Made by a program: the position numbers and the translations under genes. A stretch of 64,000 nucleotides of DNA from Antedon mediterranea (taxonomy: Eukaryota > Echinodermata > Crinoidea > Comatulida > Antedonidae). Shown in pieces: positions 1-13,307 of the stretch (within the stretch, counting starts at the first letter, position 1; every line of letters begins with the position of its first letter). The stretch lies in NCBI RefSeq assembly GCF_964355755.1, contig NC_092677.1, positions 3,353,001 to 3,417,000 on the forward strand, given 5' to 3'. The notes below the pieces were generated by a model. The model saw only the letters and a list, made by a program, of their open reading frames with translations. It made no database searches and had not been told where the DNA came from.

Positions 1-2358
1 GACCCGTTTTTTTTTTTTATCATCAAAATATTTTAATTTAAATAAAACATTTAACAATCAATCACAACTAATGTAATTAATCATTAAAAACATTACTGTA
101 CTTTCATTACGAATAACATTAATTTAAAACAAAAACATATGGAAGCATCGAAATAACCAAGATTAGTTTTAATTGTTTGAAATTAACACTTAATAACAAT
201 TGATGAGTCACCAATATGTATGACTGTACAGTAACTGTGATTGCTAAAAATAAAATATAGTTAAATTGAATACATAATAAAAACTACCCATATTTAATTA
301 AATTCTACTACAGTACAGTAGTATGTTTTCTCATGGGCTTTTATCTGCCGCCAGTCTACAGTAGCAATACAGTCATCTCTCAGTTTGTCCCATTTTCAAA
401 ATCTCTCGAGTCCGTTTTTGGTTAATTTTTAAATAAACTTTCGAATTACATTTGAATTTTTACATTATACTACATTACACAAAGTCTGAGTATATAAATA
501 GAATTCAATAAAAATAACACTATGTAAAAATACTCATATTTAATTTCTTCATTCATACAGTACAAGTACAACTGTATCATAATTATCGAAACTAATAAAG
601 ATGAATTTATAAAATCTTGTCGTGCTACAACAGAAAAAAAATAATACAAAACCAAAAAATACAATCGTAACTTAATTTTCATTTTTAATCATTGATTTTA
701 TCTTGTTTTTGTTGATAATTAATAGTTTCCTTCTCAATTCAAAACAAGCTATACTTTCTAATTCAAAAGGTTCTTCTGCTGAGCGCTTTGTTCAATTAGT
801 TTATAATCTAATTATTATACAAGTTATTATGGCGAGACGACGATGACAACCAATGGATGTGATTTGATTATTGAATGAAAATGAAAAAAAAAACAACCAA
901 ACACTGATTTAATTTTAACTTAATGTCACGGTTTCTGAGTAATAATACGATGTACACAAAATCTAAATTAAAAAGCATACTTTTGTATTTTTGTTTTGTT
1001 AACTATACAAAAAGAGATTTTTCACTATTACTACTGTCAGTAGCTGTACTTTTAATTAAATAAGGACGAAACTGTGAAATATTCTTAATGAGAACTTTGG
1101 TAATTTTTAAGATAACAAAGATCATTGTATTCTCGCCGAGAAGAGAGTTTTTAAAGTAATTATTTTTACAAATTTACAGTTAAATTGTAGTATTTTATTT
1201 CTATATTTATTTCTATTGGCAGTAGTTATCGCTGTCGGGTTTTATGAATAAATAAAATTAAAAATACCACTGTCTACTAGGAATTGTTTCCAGTTTAAAA
1301 TAAAATTAATGGTAGAAAATCTCAGTTGTTAATGGAAGGCTACCAGTATAATAGCAAGATGCGTTGGGGTATACATAAACACAAGTTCCTTGATTGGGCG
1401 ACATCAAAATCCCTGACATAGACCAATATACAAGAGGGAATATCATCAACGATAGATTTTTGGCTGATCCTATTACCTACACTAGACTAGTAGTAGTACG
1501 GCATGCATAATATCGATCAGAAAATATATTCATAAATGTGAAAGGTTTACTAAATTTAAATATTTTTGTTATCGAGGAATAAGGTATTACACTGTAAGTG
1601 TATAGTAACTAACTTTGGCAGTGATATTTTACAGAGTTTTGTTAACAGGATAAAATCCTTCTTTGGGACATACATCCGAGGACACTTAGCTGGGTCAACC
1701 CCAACGTGTCCCTTTAATACAGGTAGGTGTAAGGGGTGTACTGTATGTACTTTTATAATACTGCTGAATGGTAAAAGGCCTTTTTCCCATCAGTGTCAGT
1801 CAGTTATTAATTCGTTCAATAAACAACATTTCTCCAGACTTCATTAAATTATATTTCCAATTTCCTTATATGACCTTTGACCCTTCTCTCTTTCGATCAT
1901 AATATAAAGTATTCTATTTCAATAATAATTATTATTCATAACTCTTCAGAATGTATATTATTACCTAGTTAGTAGTAATTGTACACTTTATACAGCAAGA
2001 ATCATCATATCCCTTAGTAACAGTAGTTCATTTCCTTCTAAGTGTTATATTCTGAACATTAACAAGGTAGTTTTTTTTAAAAAATATTGATTATTTCTTG
2101 TACGAACGCAACATGAATATTGATTTACTTGTTCTAATAATCTAAATAATAATTAAATATAAAATATACATATTAATATAATACTTTAATATTGTGTTAC
2201 CGGTATATCAAAAAAGGATTACTGTACATTAGGTTTAGGTAGATGTTGTTATGGTATACGGTAGGCCTGTCAACTCAGCATACATGGTATCGCAAAACGT
2301 TTATTGTCGCTAGTCTATGATAATACAAGAATTGGCTGAACATTGAAATCTTCCTGAC
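1..2358. other. AT-rich non-coding stretch, probably cadherin intron
   Basis: No exon with recognisable homology and good splice signals was found. Cadherin exon 2 ends at 2568 with a good donor, so this stretch is most simply a cadherin intron. Open frames here are short and low in complexity. Confidence 0.5.
1650..1755. repeat. degenerate GGGACAC-type pogo-like repeat fragment
   Basis: Contains GGACACTTAGCTGGGTC followed by GTGTCCCTTTAATA and ends near TGTACTGTA. This matches the inner and right-end pattern of the elements at 23340-23455 and 26041-26118. A 93-codon open frame across it is an accident of the repeat. Confidence 0.45.
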
Positions 2359-2546
2359 TAAAGCTCTGTCTACATTATCAAACTTTATGTGAAAAAAAAA
2401 AGTGATGTGCCCATAATAATATGGACACGATTAATAGTAGTAATATCACTACCATCATATTTGGGCATATCAGTACCATATTATTTTAAGCATCATCACA
2501 CTTTTTTGTCAAACTAGTTTGATAGTGTACAATAGACAGAGTTTTA
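2359..2546 (+). mobile_element. MITE family A, copy 1
   Basis: This is the reference entry for the family. The element is about 140-190 bp and nearly palindromic. Its terminus is TAAAGCTCTGTCTACACTAT, inverted at the other end as GATAGTGTAGACAGAGCTTTA. Inside are AAGTGTGATGTGCCC and repeats of AAATATGGTAGTGATATG. One arm continues CAAACTTTATGTGAC and the other CAAACTAGTTTGAC; strand + here means the TTTATGTGAC arm comes first. It has no coding capacity. This copy lies 21 bases inside the intron after cadherin exon 2 (intron starts at 2567). Confidence 0.85.
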
Positions 2547-2567
2547 CATTATCAAAAAAATACTCAC

Positions 2568-5500
2568 CTATGAAAAATCCATATGTGATGTCGGTACTAG
2601 AATCATCCGGGTCAACGGCTGAGAGCTGATAAACTGACACGCCATTGGACACTTCAGGAGTGAGCTTGGCAATATACGGTACGTATTCCATAGTCCAGAC
2701 TGGGGGCTCATCTACATCACCGATTGTTATTGTTAAGGTAGTTGAGTTGTATGTCACTAAAAACAAAACAAATACGTAGTTATAATACTTTAAAATGTGC
2801 ATTGTCAAGAAACGGTTTATAGCGATAAAGTATCATGTACAAACATTAAATGAAATTTATCGTGACTTCCAAATCATAATACTGTACATAGCAGTATACA
2901 GATAGTACAGATTTTTTTGTCCCACGGGCCTGGTGGTATTATAAGAAAAAAATGTCTATATTTTGTGATCGTTATGAGTATTTACTAGGCAACCAGCTAT
3001 AAATATCTAATGTCTTTTACTATTGTATGTGTCGCATAAAAGCGATAGGTGCGTATTTACTTTCTCTTAATATATTCTTCGGCAAATTCTATGTGAAACA
3101 TTAAACCAGCATGGCTACTGGTAGAGACACACAATAGCTATATTCATTAATTAAAGCAGCAACCAACAGCCATAAGCTGTCTGGTGCACTTGGATAAACA
3201 GTCATTGTCAAGGAATTTGTATGCCTCAGCATACAAAGGACAGATTAGCATAAAATTAACTGCATGGATATGTGGTTTTTGCTGGCATAAGGTCATCAAA
3301 CCATAACTCCATACTCTTCAGTGACAAAGAAAATGTTAGTGAAGTTTATATTTTTTATAAAGTAATTGAAAATTTGTTGAGGAATTCAATCTAAGGCTGA
3401 AAATTCTGGAAACAATTTAATGATTAACTTTAGGGCAAGACACAATGAGAATACCTTATGATTGAATACAAATGTTACTGTTGTTGATAAAATCGGCTCA
3501 TGCACTAGCAGGGTCAGCCTCTTGAAAATGGATTATCATTAAATTATTATTATTGTTATAACCCTACTATTCTATGGACCAATTCTGACTGACAACCCAC
3601 CACATTTAATGATACCTTCAACTCAATGTAAAGCCAACTTATATAGCCACAAGAAATAAAGTGGTGCGGTTTTCGCATAAAAAGGGAACAATCTCTGTTC
3701 AAGTCAATGGGTTGTCAAAGGCCTGTGAAAAAGTGGTCAGGTTAAAACCTTACCAACCACACTGGTGGCTACGGCCCTGAAATAACGTAAGACTGAGCTC
3801 ATTACTGTAATCCAAGGTTAATTACCAATAAGGATCTCTTTCATAGAAAGTTTAAAGTATTTTGCCGAACATAATTACAGATTTGTTTGTAACAAACAGG
3901 ACATAAAGACCAATAGTACAAATAACAGGTAGTAAACAAGGCTATATTACAACAATCAGTTAAATTATAGCAATTTAGTTTAATTCCAGTCATTGTATGT
4001 TTGGGTTAACTTGTAAAACTAACTTGTTCAGGGTTAAATGAAAATGTTAAAATGTTTCAAATCCCTTACAAGCAGACTTATCGCGCGACGTCCATCTATA
4101 ATATGAGCAACAGTGACAGTATCGGCTAAGTTTATTTAAATGTCTCATATTCATTGGAATACTGTACAGTACAGTAAATACAAACCGAGGGTCCACTAAA
4201 ATAAGTCTGATAAAACAGTATTAAATTAAAAACAGACTCATAAAAATGGGGCAATTCCATTCTTTTTTTAGTTTAATATTTAATGTGCTAGAATTCTTAA
4301 TGGCAGTCTTTGTTTTATACAGTACTTTTTAAAAATATACAGTCAACAGCCAATACTGGACTCCCTAAAAACTGGAAACTCTCCAAATACCAGACTTTTC
4401 TTGGGGACCAAAAGGTCCCAAATTCATTTTTTACCTTTAAAAACAATGTCCAAATATCCACTAAGGTGCAGGAAACTCCAAAATGACCAATCCTGCGCTT
4501 TACTCCAAATATCAGACTATCGAGAAAACCAGACATGTTTGGCCAGCCCAAAAGTGTCCAGTATTGGGACAGTTTATTGTTCTATGAATGAAGATGCTAG
4601 AAGGAAATAAACAAATTGGCAGGAACCTCATAAAGACCAGGAACATTTTTTTTAAAGACTGAATCTGCTTAACAGATTTCGTAGTGGTAAAGGAATCATT
4701 AAGACAGGAAATTGTTTACAATTCTGGTTTAGCTGAACATCCGAAAATCATCGCCGGTATTGAAAAAAATTTAATCTTACACCACGAAATGGAAATATAA
4801 ATAAAACGTACAGTACTGTACTTATTGATGAAGAAAGTATTCATTCAAACAAATTGAAGTTTGTTTATTAATGAATTAATTATGGCTATTAATTAGTACA
4901 ATTACAGTATGCTCTGTCTACACTATCAAACTCAATGTGACAACAAAATGTGATGTGCCCATATATGAACATGATGATGTCATATCACTACCATATTTAA
5001 CCATATCACTACCATATTTGGGCACATCAGGCTTTTTTTTCAATCAAACGACTGTGATATTGTAGACAGAGCTTTATGTCCATGAACATTGACTTTACAC
5101 AGTTACACCTCACAAAATGTTTCTGTTGGTCCGATTTCGGTTCAGTATGACATAAAATAACAAACAGAATGCTGAGCGTATAAATATCAGAATGTTGTTT
5201 TTAAAGCAACTACTAGTACTACATTAAATTCTATCAGTCACGCACACCAAATACCAGCAAGTTAGACTATACTTACAGTAGTCTAAATATAACGTCACCT
5301 TCAAATTGTCCTGTGTCTACACTTTTTTACTTTAATCTCTCCCATCCAAATACTGTACTACTGCTACAATACAGTTACCTGGTAACTGGTCTTATGTTTG
5401 TATTGTTTTAAAAAGGCCATACTAAAATCTGGAAATTTGCAGGAATTTCTTAGTTACTCAAATTATCTTAATATCTTTATTATTAGACTTATAATATACA

Positions 5501-8500
5501 GTGTACCAATCATATTTATTATGTAAAAACATTTAAACAGTATTGGAAACATGAAAATGTTAATGATATTGATAAACAGAGCTTTACTACAACAAAACAA
5601 CCTTCTAAAAGTGAACTGTACTGTACATATGGTAATAACCAAATTCAATTGGTACTTGAATACAGTATCTCCATTCTGTGTCAAAACCTCAAGATGCTAT
5701 TATGTATGCATTGCCTTGGTATGATAATTTTCTGTAATTAAAATGCGAAGACGAGTCAAGTATTTTTAACAGTATTACTCGTCGTCGTACTGTATCATGT
5801 TCTTCTAGGCATAATAGAATGCTTCGTTTACCAAATAAATTCAATTATCCAACAGGCTCATGCAAAACAAATCAATTGTTTTTAAATTATTCTACTAATT
5901 GCTATGCAAATAACGGCTCAGTAAAATGGATCACGAATATTCGATTAGCAAAAATTACCACATAAATCCCTTGCTTTGTAAATTTGTAATTTTCATAATA
6001 GTGTAGTATACTCATTTATAATGTCTATGGAATAATTTAATTTTAAAGTATGCAGAATAATCATTTAAATGCAAGTTTAATGACTGACAAGGTTTATTAA
6101 TTATTAAATAAATACTATAATAATAAAGCCTATTTTAGTATTACTATTACTTCAGAAACATTGAATCATAATATGCAGTCATAGTAAAGTACTGTAGTTT
6201 ATGCCATTGCCAACAAAAAGAAAAACAAATTCTATCTGGAAAAATAATTATATGGATGGTAACTAGAGTATTAAAAATAAAAATTCCAAAATTACCTGTG
6301 CAATAGGTACAGTAGTTATTAACACATTTAATTTTTTTTAATTTTTGTTCTAATCGGCATACATACAAAATGGAGTAGTACACTACAATACAATGTACTG
6401 TAGATTATTTAATTATTTTTGTTGGATTTTTTATGAGGTTAGATGATATTTTAGGTAATTGCAGTGTTTACAGTAGTACAATTAACTGGACACAATTTTT
6501 TTTTTATGACATTGTATTGTAAAGAAAAACTAAATATCGCAACATTGATAATGATATTATAGTGCAATCTAGTACCGCTCCAATGATGTAATTTATCTCA
6601 ATGGTTCGCACAACTGACATTTTATATAGTTCCTGTCGCCAATTAAAATATGTTAAGTACCTATATAGAAAAGCAAATAGTGTATTGGAAGAGAGAAAAG
6701 CTATACAATACGTTGACATAGTAATCTAATCAAATTTATAGTTTACATTGGTTGAGCTGGTTAGATCTATGCTAATGGCTAGGAAGAAGTCTTGTCAATG
6801 AGATGCTGCACAATGCAAGGTCATGACTTGATCATGAGGAGAAATGAAGAATTACTAATGAACAAGTTCTATTATAGATATGGGAATAATTATAAATATT
6901 GGAAAGGTTGTCATAGTACAATCATGGGAAAGGAATTAGTCACTGGATAAATTAAATTTATTGCGATAGTATAATGGCTGCGGAGAAAACATTTAAAATT
7001 AGATTTATAGTTACATTGGAAATACAGTAAATATAAAATACCACAATTTGAAAAAGGGGGATTTAATTGAAGGAAAAATTACAATTTGTGTCTGAACAAT
7101 GAGGAGTGATTTGGTTAACGACAAGTTTAATCATGGCCTTAAAGAATCGGAGTTCACACAGTCTGGCACTGAGATGAATTATTATAAACATGTGCAGAGG
7201 AGGACAGCTAGTAGTGTAGAGAAAATATATTATAATATACAAGTGTAAACTGACTTTAGATATTACTGTATTATAATATAACAAGCAGTATACATTTGTG
7301 CTACAGACAATAGTCATATTTGAACACTTATTATATTTAATTTACACTTTCGATTGTTAGCATTAAAATTAAGTAGAATTTAATAACTTCTAAATATATT
7401 TGTTTATTGATAGTTTATCTATAGAAACATTATTTCTATAGACACAGGATATCAAGCATTTCAATAAGGGTTAAATGCTTTACAACTAAAGTATGTGGTT
7501 TGTTGTGGTTAATATTAATTATTGTTACATTACAAACATACTGCAGCAGTATGGGTATGTCTAGTAGCATAGTAAAGCTGTGTTTACATTTAGTTATTCT
7601 GTTATTTGTTAAGCTATGTCTACACTATAACATTTTAGGTGACAAAAAAATGTGATGTGCCAACATTATGGACATGATGTCATACCACTACCATATTTGG
7701 GCACATTACTACCACATTTGGGCACATCACACTATTTGTTAAACTAGTTTGATAGTGTAGACAGAGCTTTACATTATGTATGCTGATCCGAATCCTAATC
7801 CGAGGTGTATATCCACAATAAGTGCTTGAATGATCGGTTAACTCTCTATACCTTCGTTTCATTGACCGTAATATAAATCTGATTTACCTCTGAACTCTGA
7901 TAGGTTTCAGACAGGTACTATATTTAATATAGGTTGTACTATGATACTAACTCTGGTGGTAGGTCTCAGAATGTAACATTACAAATGCTCCACATGGGGT
8001 AATATCAGATGTTTTAAACAACCATGTATTTTCTTGCATTTTAACTCGGAACAAGCAAAACCGCAACACTCCTGAGAATCTTTAATTCTCACTCAGAGAG
8101 AAGATGGTGTAAACACATATCTTAAAGTTAGCCCACACCTTATCTGGAACAATTTACAGATGGTGATTTTATGACAAATTATGCTAACTTTATTGATAAC
8201 AGGACTGAATTTGATTGAGTGGATGTTAAGTATGTGGATAAGGAGATAAATTCAGTGTGTTCACTGATGACACATTCCAGTAACGAGTACTGGAATAGGG
8301 CATGCTCCCTTCCATCTTGAAATCCTAGATATAACTATACCCACTGCTCTAACGGTAAATTTTATCAACTGCAAATTAAACGATAATAACAACAATAATA
8401 TTGCAACCAATCCATACAGAACAAAAAACTATTTTCATATCAAACAATTGCTTTGTTTTGCGTCCTGGTTTCGTTAACACATGGCTGGCAGCTGTGAGGG

Positions 8501-11500
8501 ATAATAAGCCTTAATCATTTCACCCTTAACTTAACATGAATAGATGACTCAGGTGAGGCCAATCAGACATCTCAATACTATACCAGATTTTACAAAGATA
8601 CTGTAGCGTCATGGTTTTATTTTTGAAGAATCACACACTGTGAACAATTATTTTAATTATATTACAACCTCTCATAGTCAAAACTCAAAATTTGAAAAAA
8701 ATGCTGTAAAATACGTAAATTAATATTACAGCACAGTTACAGCTACTGTACAGTATGTTGGCATTACTGTAGATTTGACAAAGTATAATAGATGATATAC
8801 AAAACCCAAATAAGGTGCTGAACAACCACTAAACCTACAGTACAGTACTGTAGGAAAGATTTTCTACTGTCTGTAGAAAAAAGCTGTAAAAATATACAGT
8901 ATGTTGGCATAGATTTGACAAAATACACCCTTGTATTCAAAACCCAAATACTGACTCTGTGATGAAGAACCACTAAGCTGTAAGCTAGGAGAATTGTGAT
9001 CCAAACAGGTGTAAAGTACATTCTCTCAGCAATTCATTAATGTTTGTTAAATGTGGAACCTTGGTGCTGTGTGAAATACTGTAGTGCAGCATAATAGTCC
9101 ATTCAACAGAAAGCAAATAAATTAAGACACTGTTCAAGTTTCATTGCCATTATTCCTAAAGCTCTACTTATCTCGGAATGATAAACTGAGTTCTTCTATC
9201 TACACTATCAAACTAGTTTGAAAATAAAAGTGTGATGTGCCCAAGTATGGTAGTGATATGTTCAAATATGGTAGTGGTATGATATCATCATGTCCATATA
9301 TGAGCACATCACATTTGTTTTTGTCATATAAATTTTGATAGTATAGACAGTGTTGTATAGATTTGTTTACTATAAATTCTTGTATGGGATTATACTGGAG
9401 TACTCTATGGGATTATATTTGAATATTATCATGGGATTTTTTCTTTAATACTGTACAGTATTTGTATAATAATAGTCACTCTATCCAACTATAGTATGCA
9501 TCATTTACAGTACAGGACAGAATTATTGCAAAAATCCCAACGCATTCAACACGTTGTCGTTGCGTTGTGTTTGCGTTGCGTTGAACGGCTTTCAACGTTT
9601 TAGTTGTTTATTCAACGAAAGTCATTATCAGCATGTCAAGTAAACAATTAGTTATTTCAACGCTAGCTGCTGCAGCACTAGACTGGCCGATTGCACGCCT
9701 GAACGATCAGTAACAACAACAGGCAAAATACCTATCGGCAGTCACTACCAGATATTTTAAATATAAATAAAAAATATATATGAAGCTTAGATATATTTTT
9801 AAGTATTGAACGGACAGTTACCAAGTAAAACACACAGTGATATTTCCCAGTGTTTAGTGAAGGAAAACATCGAATAATAAGGTCGATGCCAAGTCTAACA
9901 GTTAACACTGTACTGTAGGCCTTCCGGGGGAAAACACGATCTCACGTCGTAAAATCAAACAACGTGGAAATTACTGACATCAACACACGAGGCCGCCACC
10001 CTGGTTTCCTCAAGAAAAACACCACGTGTGTTATGACGTATTTAACGATCGTTAATGACGACGAAGTAATTAATTTTATTTAGGCCTACATTTTTTAGCT
10101 GTTTCGAGATTCAAGAGATAAAGTTAAAATATTGTTTCTCTATTTTGGTTTTTATTTTATAATTGTCCCATTGTTTGTTGTAATGTAATTTGAAAGAACT
10201 AAAAAATTTGACGTGTCCGACACCCATGAACCAATTTAAATCTTTATAAATCAAACAACATTACATTTTTAAGTACAAAAAGCGTTTTGAATACGTTAAC
10301 AATAGAGCGTGTTGAATGTGTTGAACCCGTTGACCGTTCATTGACGACGTTAAACAATTGAATCCCATAGCGTTGAACGCGTTGAAAACGTTGCGCGTTT
10401 TGAAAAGCATCACACTGTAAACTGATTTAAATGTTGGCTGTTCGCTCGCATATTCTCGCAACTCCCATCCCATTCATACAGTTTCAGGAGGAGGCCAATA
10501 TAATTATATTAAGAAACAAAACAATAGTATGTTACAGAGAAAACGCCTAAACCTCGCCTGTAATAATATATTGTCTTGCATCAGAATAAAGTGGTTCTTT
10601 ATTCTGAATTGTTTGGTTATTCAAATATTTGTGGGTTACACCTTGGCGTGAATAATATGGTATGGCACAGGTTTTGATTTTAAAGAAAACGCCTAAAATT
10701 GCCTATTGTCATCAAATTGGTCATTCCTATTTCTTGGTTATTATATTTAACGCTTTTCTCTGCATGGGTTACGTTAGGCATCACAATAATTAATTTATAA
10801 TATAATACATGATAATGATATATTTATGGATAATAATAAAACTAAACGATTTTTTCCCTTTTAATTACGCGTTATTTCATAATGAATGAACTCTTCACCT
10901 TTCGATCAGTTCGTCCCTCACGTCACGAAAAGCATGCGTGAAAAAGACGACGACCATGCTGGATCGTTATGTTGGTGGTGTATTGTTGCCTTCCATGGCG
11001 GCGGGTGTAGGCTACGTTGTTTTTATAAATAATCGAGAAAAATGTAGTACAGTACTGCGAAGTTTTTAGTTTGGAAATAATTAATTACGATGTGACCTAG
11101 CCTCCAAGATTCACCGCCGCCTTAACTTTGGTATTTAATACTCCAGTTAATATAGGCACACAGTAATTAAGGACATGACCACTACTTTTAACTGCGATGG
11201 CAGACGCGGCTCATATACACACGGGGCCTACTCGTTAGTAGTAGGCCTAGCCTAGTGTAATATATTAAGCTAGGTTTCCGCGGAAAAATACACATTATGT
11301 TTGTTTTCTTAAATATTTGTAATACTGTATTTTATACTATTACTACTACTACTAATACACACTGGCAATCTGTAAATACCATACGAATCCGATTGTTCGT
11401 TATTTCAACGCAAACTCAACGCAACACATTGTGTTGGTTGAATAAACAGTTCAACGAACTCAACACTTTCAACGCCAACGGACAACGCAGTTTCAACGCG

Positions 11501-13307
11501 TTGTCAACACTTTAACAATGCGTTGAATGCGTTCAAAATCTGCAATAATTCTGTCCGGTACTGTATGTAAATCAATGGTGGTAGGAGGGTATGTTTGTTA
11601 ATCTGGGTCGTTATTCTCACACTTTTGGATTACGCTAGGATTGGAAATCAAAGAGTTTAAACTGGCTAACCTTGATGGCTGTGTGCTTTTTGTGTGATTA
11701 TTATGTTGTGTTAAGCAATTTCTACAATTTACAAAGATAATTATAATACAGTAGAACAACCTCAGAACCCCCAACAAATTTTCCCTGTTTTTGTGTCTCC
11801 TAAAAAGCGATTGGCCGTAGTGTTAACTGTGTTTCCCAAAAGTGTGCTCTACTTATTCTATACTTGATATAACAATTTAACAATATAATACATTTTATGA
11901 TTTTGTTATATTTTATTTACTATTTTATTTGTCTAATTATAAAAGAAAGAAATTTGTATAATCTGAAAATCATAGTTACTGTAGTAGATAAACAATAGGT
12001 TTTCTTTTACTGTACTGTACGGCTACTTTCAACAATATAGACCATTTTTTTGTATAACAAAAATAGTCTATAGTGACTGGTATTATATATGTAGTTTGTA
12101 TGGTTAGTTTTTTTGATAGATTGAAAACAAAAAAATGCACACCACCGTGTAATTTTAACAAATTACAATTTTGCTGCAATGAAAGAAATTAGACAAACAC
12201 ACAAACAAAAATAACAAATTCACATCATATTACAATCTTATACTTACTTGATGCTTGCGAGTCCCATGTCACGACCGTTATCGTCTCTTCATTAACCATC
12301 TCGTAATCCAACGGACTATTTACGGTAACGACACCATCATCGTTACTAACGGCAAATCTGGGGTTAACGTCGGTCATCATAAACTTATGGTTTGGAGAAA
12401 CAGCATCGAACGTATAAACAACGTACCCAATCGAAGCGCTTTCATTAACTGATACCGTATCACCTGGTAAGACATCTCTGCGTCTACGCAAATGTGTTTC
12501 AGGGACAATCATATCATTTAGGTAAGGTCTAAATATTAGCGAATCGTCGGAAACGGTTATTCTTATTGCGGCTTTGACACCTTCTACGGGCAGATTTCCA
12601 GCATCCACCACACGCGTGATTAAGTTATATATTCCACTAGGGACAGGTTTAACCACGGAAATAGCACCGGTTGCGCAATCCATTTGAAAATATTCATTTT
12701 TGTCAACGGAATAAGAAATAAGACCGTTATTATTGCCTGTATCTGCATGAACCGATCCAATTATCATATCTACTGGGGTGGATGTTGATATTTCCAGTTC
12801 ATAAACAGACTGCGTAAATGTTGGCTTCTCCTCGTTTTGATCGTTAACGACGAGGATGTGAACTTCCGTCGACAATCCGATTTTTGGCGCGGTCAGCGTA
12901 AATTGATAACTACTCTGTAATTTACTGTCAAGAAGTTTTGTTGTAAGAAAATTAATTTTCATACCAGTTTCGCTAAGAGTATTTGACAATATGAAATGTT
13001 CACTTCCATCTCCGGAAAGTGAAAGGTCGGCAGTGTCTCTTGCCTGCCAAATAAATGGTAACGAAAGATCGTCCAATCCAAACACACTACTGCCTACTTT
13101 TGAATTTTCTAGGATGTACCCATAATAAACATCTTTGGAAAATTCTAAATTTGACTTAATTTTTATATCAAGATTTTCTAAATTGTTCGTATCATCTTCA
13201 AAATACGTTTGTCTAGGCAGAGCTAAAGAAATAACTCCAGTAAATAACAAGCACGACAGAATGAAAAGGCGAAACACTCGGTCTGCCGAAATACAAGTGT
13301 CCGCCAT
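2568..13307 (-). CDS. cadherin-repeat membrane protein, 5' part
   Basis: Two exons are supported: exon 1 at 13307-12248 (353 codons plus 1 base, donor GTAAGT) and exon 2 at 2756-2568 (acceptor TTTTTAG, donor GTGAGT). They join in frame within a cadherin repeat. The start is the ATG in AAACATGGCGG at 13307; codons upstream lack an ATG. Residues 1-30 are a signal peptide (hydrophobic LFILSCLLFTG). About three and a half cadherin-type repeats follow. Motifs seen include FTQSVYELEI near 164, LDYE at 333 and IGDVDEPPVW near the exon 2 start, the Ca-binding linker pattern. AVDPDD occurs in the next repeat. RRRRD at 274-278 is a possible furin-type site. The rest of the ectodomain, the membrane segment and the tail lie beyond the left edge. 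I infer cell adhesion at the surface; the cadherin subfamily is not recognised. Confidence 0.85.
4340..4577. mobile_element. TA-flanked MITE with CCAATACTGGAC inverted ends
   Basis: The left end CAGTCAACAGCCAATACTGG follows TA. The right end carries the complement, GTCCAGTATTGGGACAG. The interior is simple and non-coding. The CAGTCAAC end is shared with the element at 53822-53994, so at least two relatives are in the window. The right boundary is approximate. Confidence 0.6.
4909..5076 (+). mobile_element. MITE family A, copy 2
   Basis: Starts GCTCTGTCTACACTATCAAA and ends TGTAGACAGAGCTTTA, with GATGTGCCCATATATG inside. It lies in cadherin intron 1. Confidence 0.8.
7610..7771 (+). mobile_element. 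MITE family A, copy 3
   Basis: The left end is diverged (TAAGCTATGTCTACACTATA). The right end is intact (GATAGTGTAGACAGAGCTTT). It lies in cadherin intron 1. Confidence 0.8.
9191..9356 (-). mobile_element. MITE family A, copy 4
   Basis: The CAAACTAGTTTGA arm comes first. The interior has GTGATGTGCCCAAGTATGG, and the right terminus is decayed (GATAGTATAGACAGTGTT). It lies in cadherin intron 1. Confidence 0.75.
9508..11563. mobile_element. 2.1 kb TA-flanked DNA transposon relic packed with CAACG/CGTTG
   Basis: The left end reads TA then CAGTACAGGACAGAATTATT. The right end is its complement, AATAATTCTGTCCGGTACTG then TA. The TIR core GGACAGAATTATTGCA is perfect. A TA target duplication with CAGT termini points to the Tc1/mariner-pogo group. 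Subterminal DNA on both sides (9538-9660, 11400-11530) and a central block (10270-10400) are dense in CAACG, CGTTG and GTTGAA, mostly in inverted orientation between the ends. No transposase frame is visible, so it is non-autonomous. Confidence 0.75.

Larger units (their letters stand above)
2757..12247 (-). other. cadherin intron 1, 9.5 kb
   Basis: Bounded by donor GTAAGT at 12247 and acceptor TTTTTAG at 2757. It holds family A MITEs at 4909, 7610 and 9191, a TA-flanked element at 4340-4577 and the CAACG-rich element at 9508-11563. No other coding exon was seen, and the reading phase agrees across the whole intron. Confidence 0.75.
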
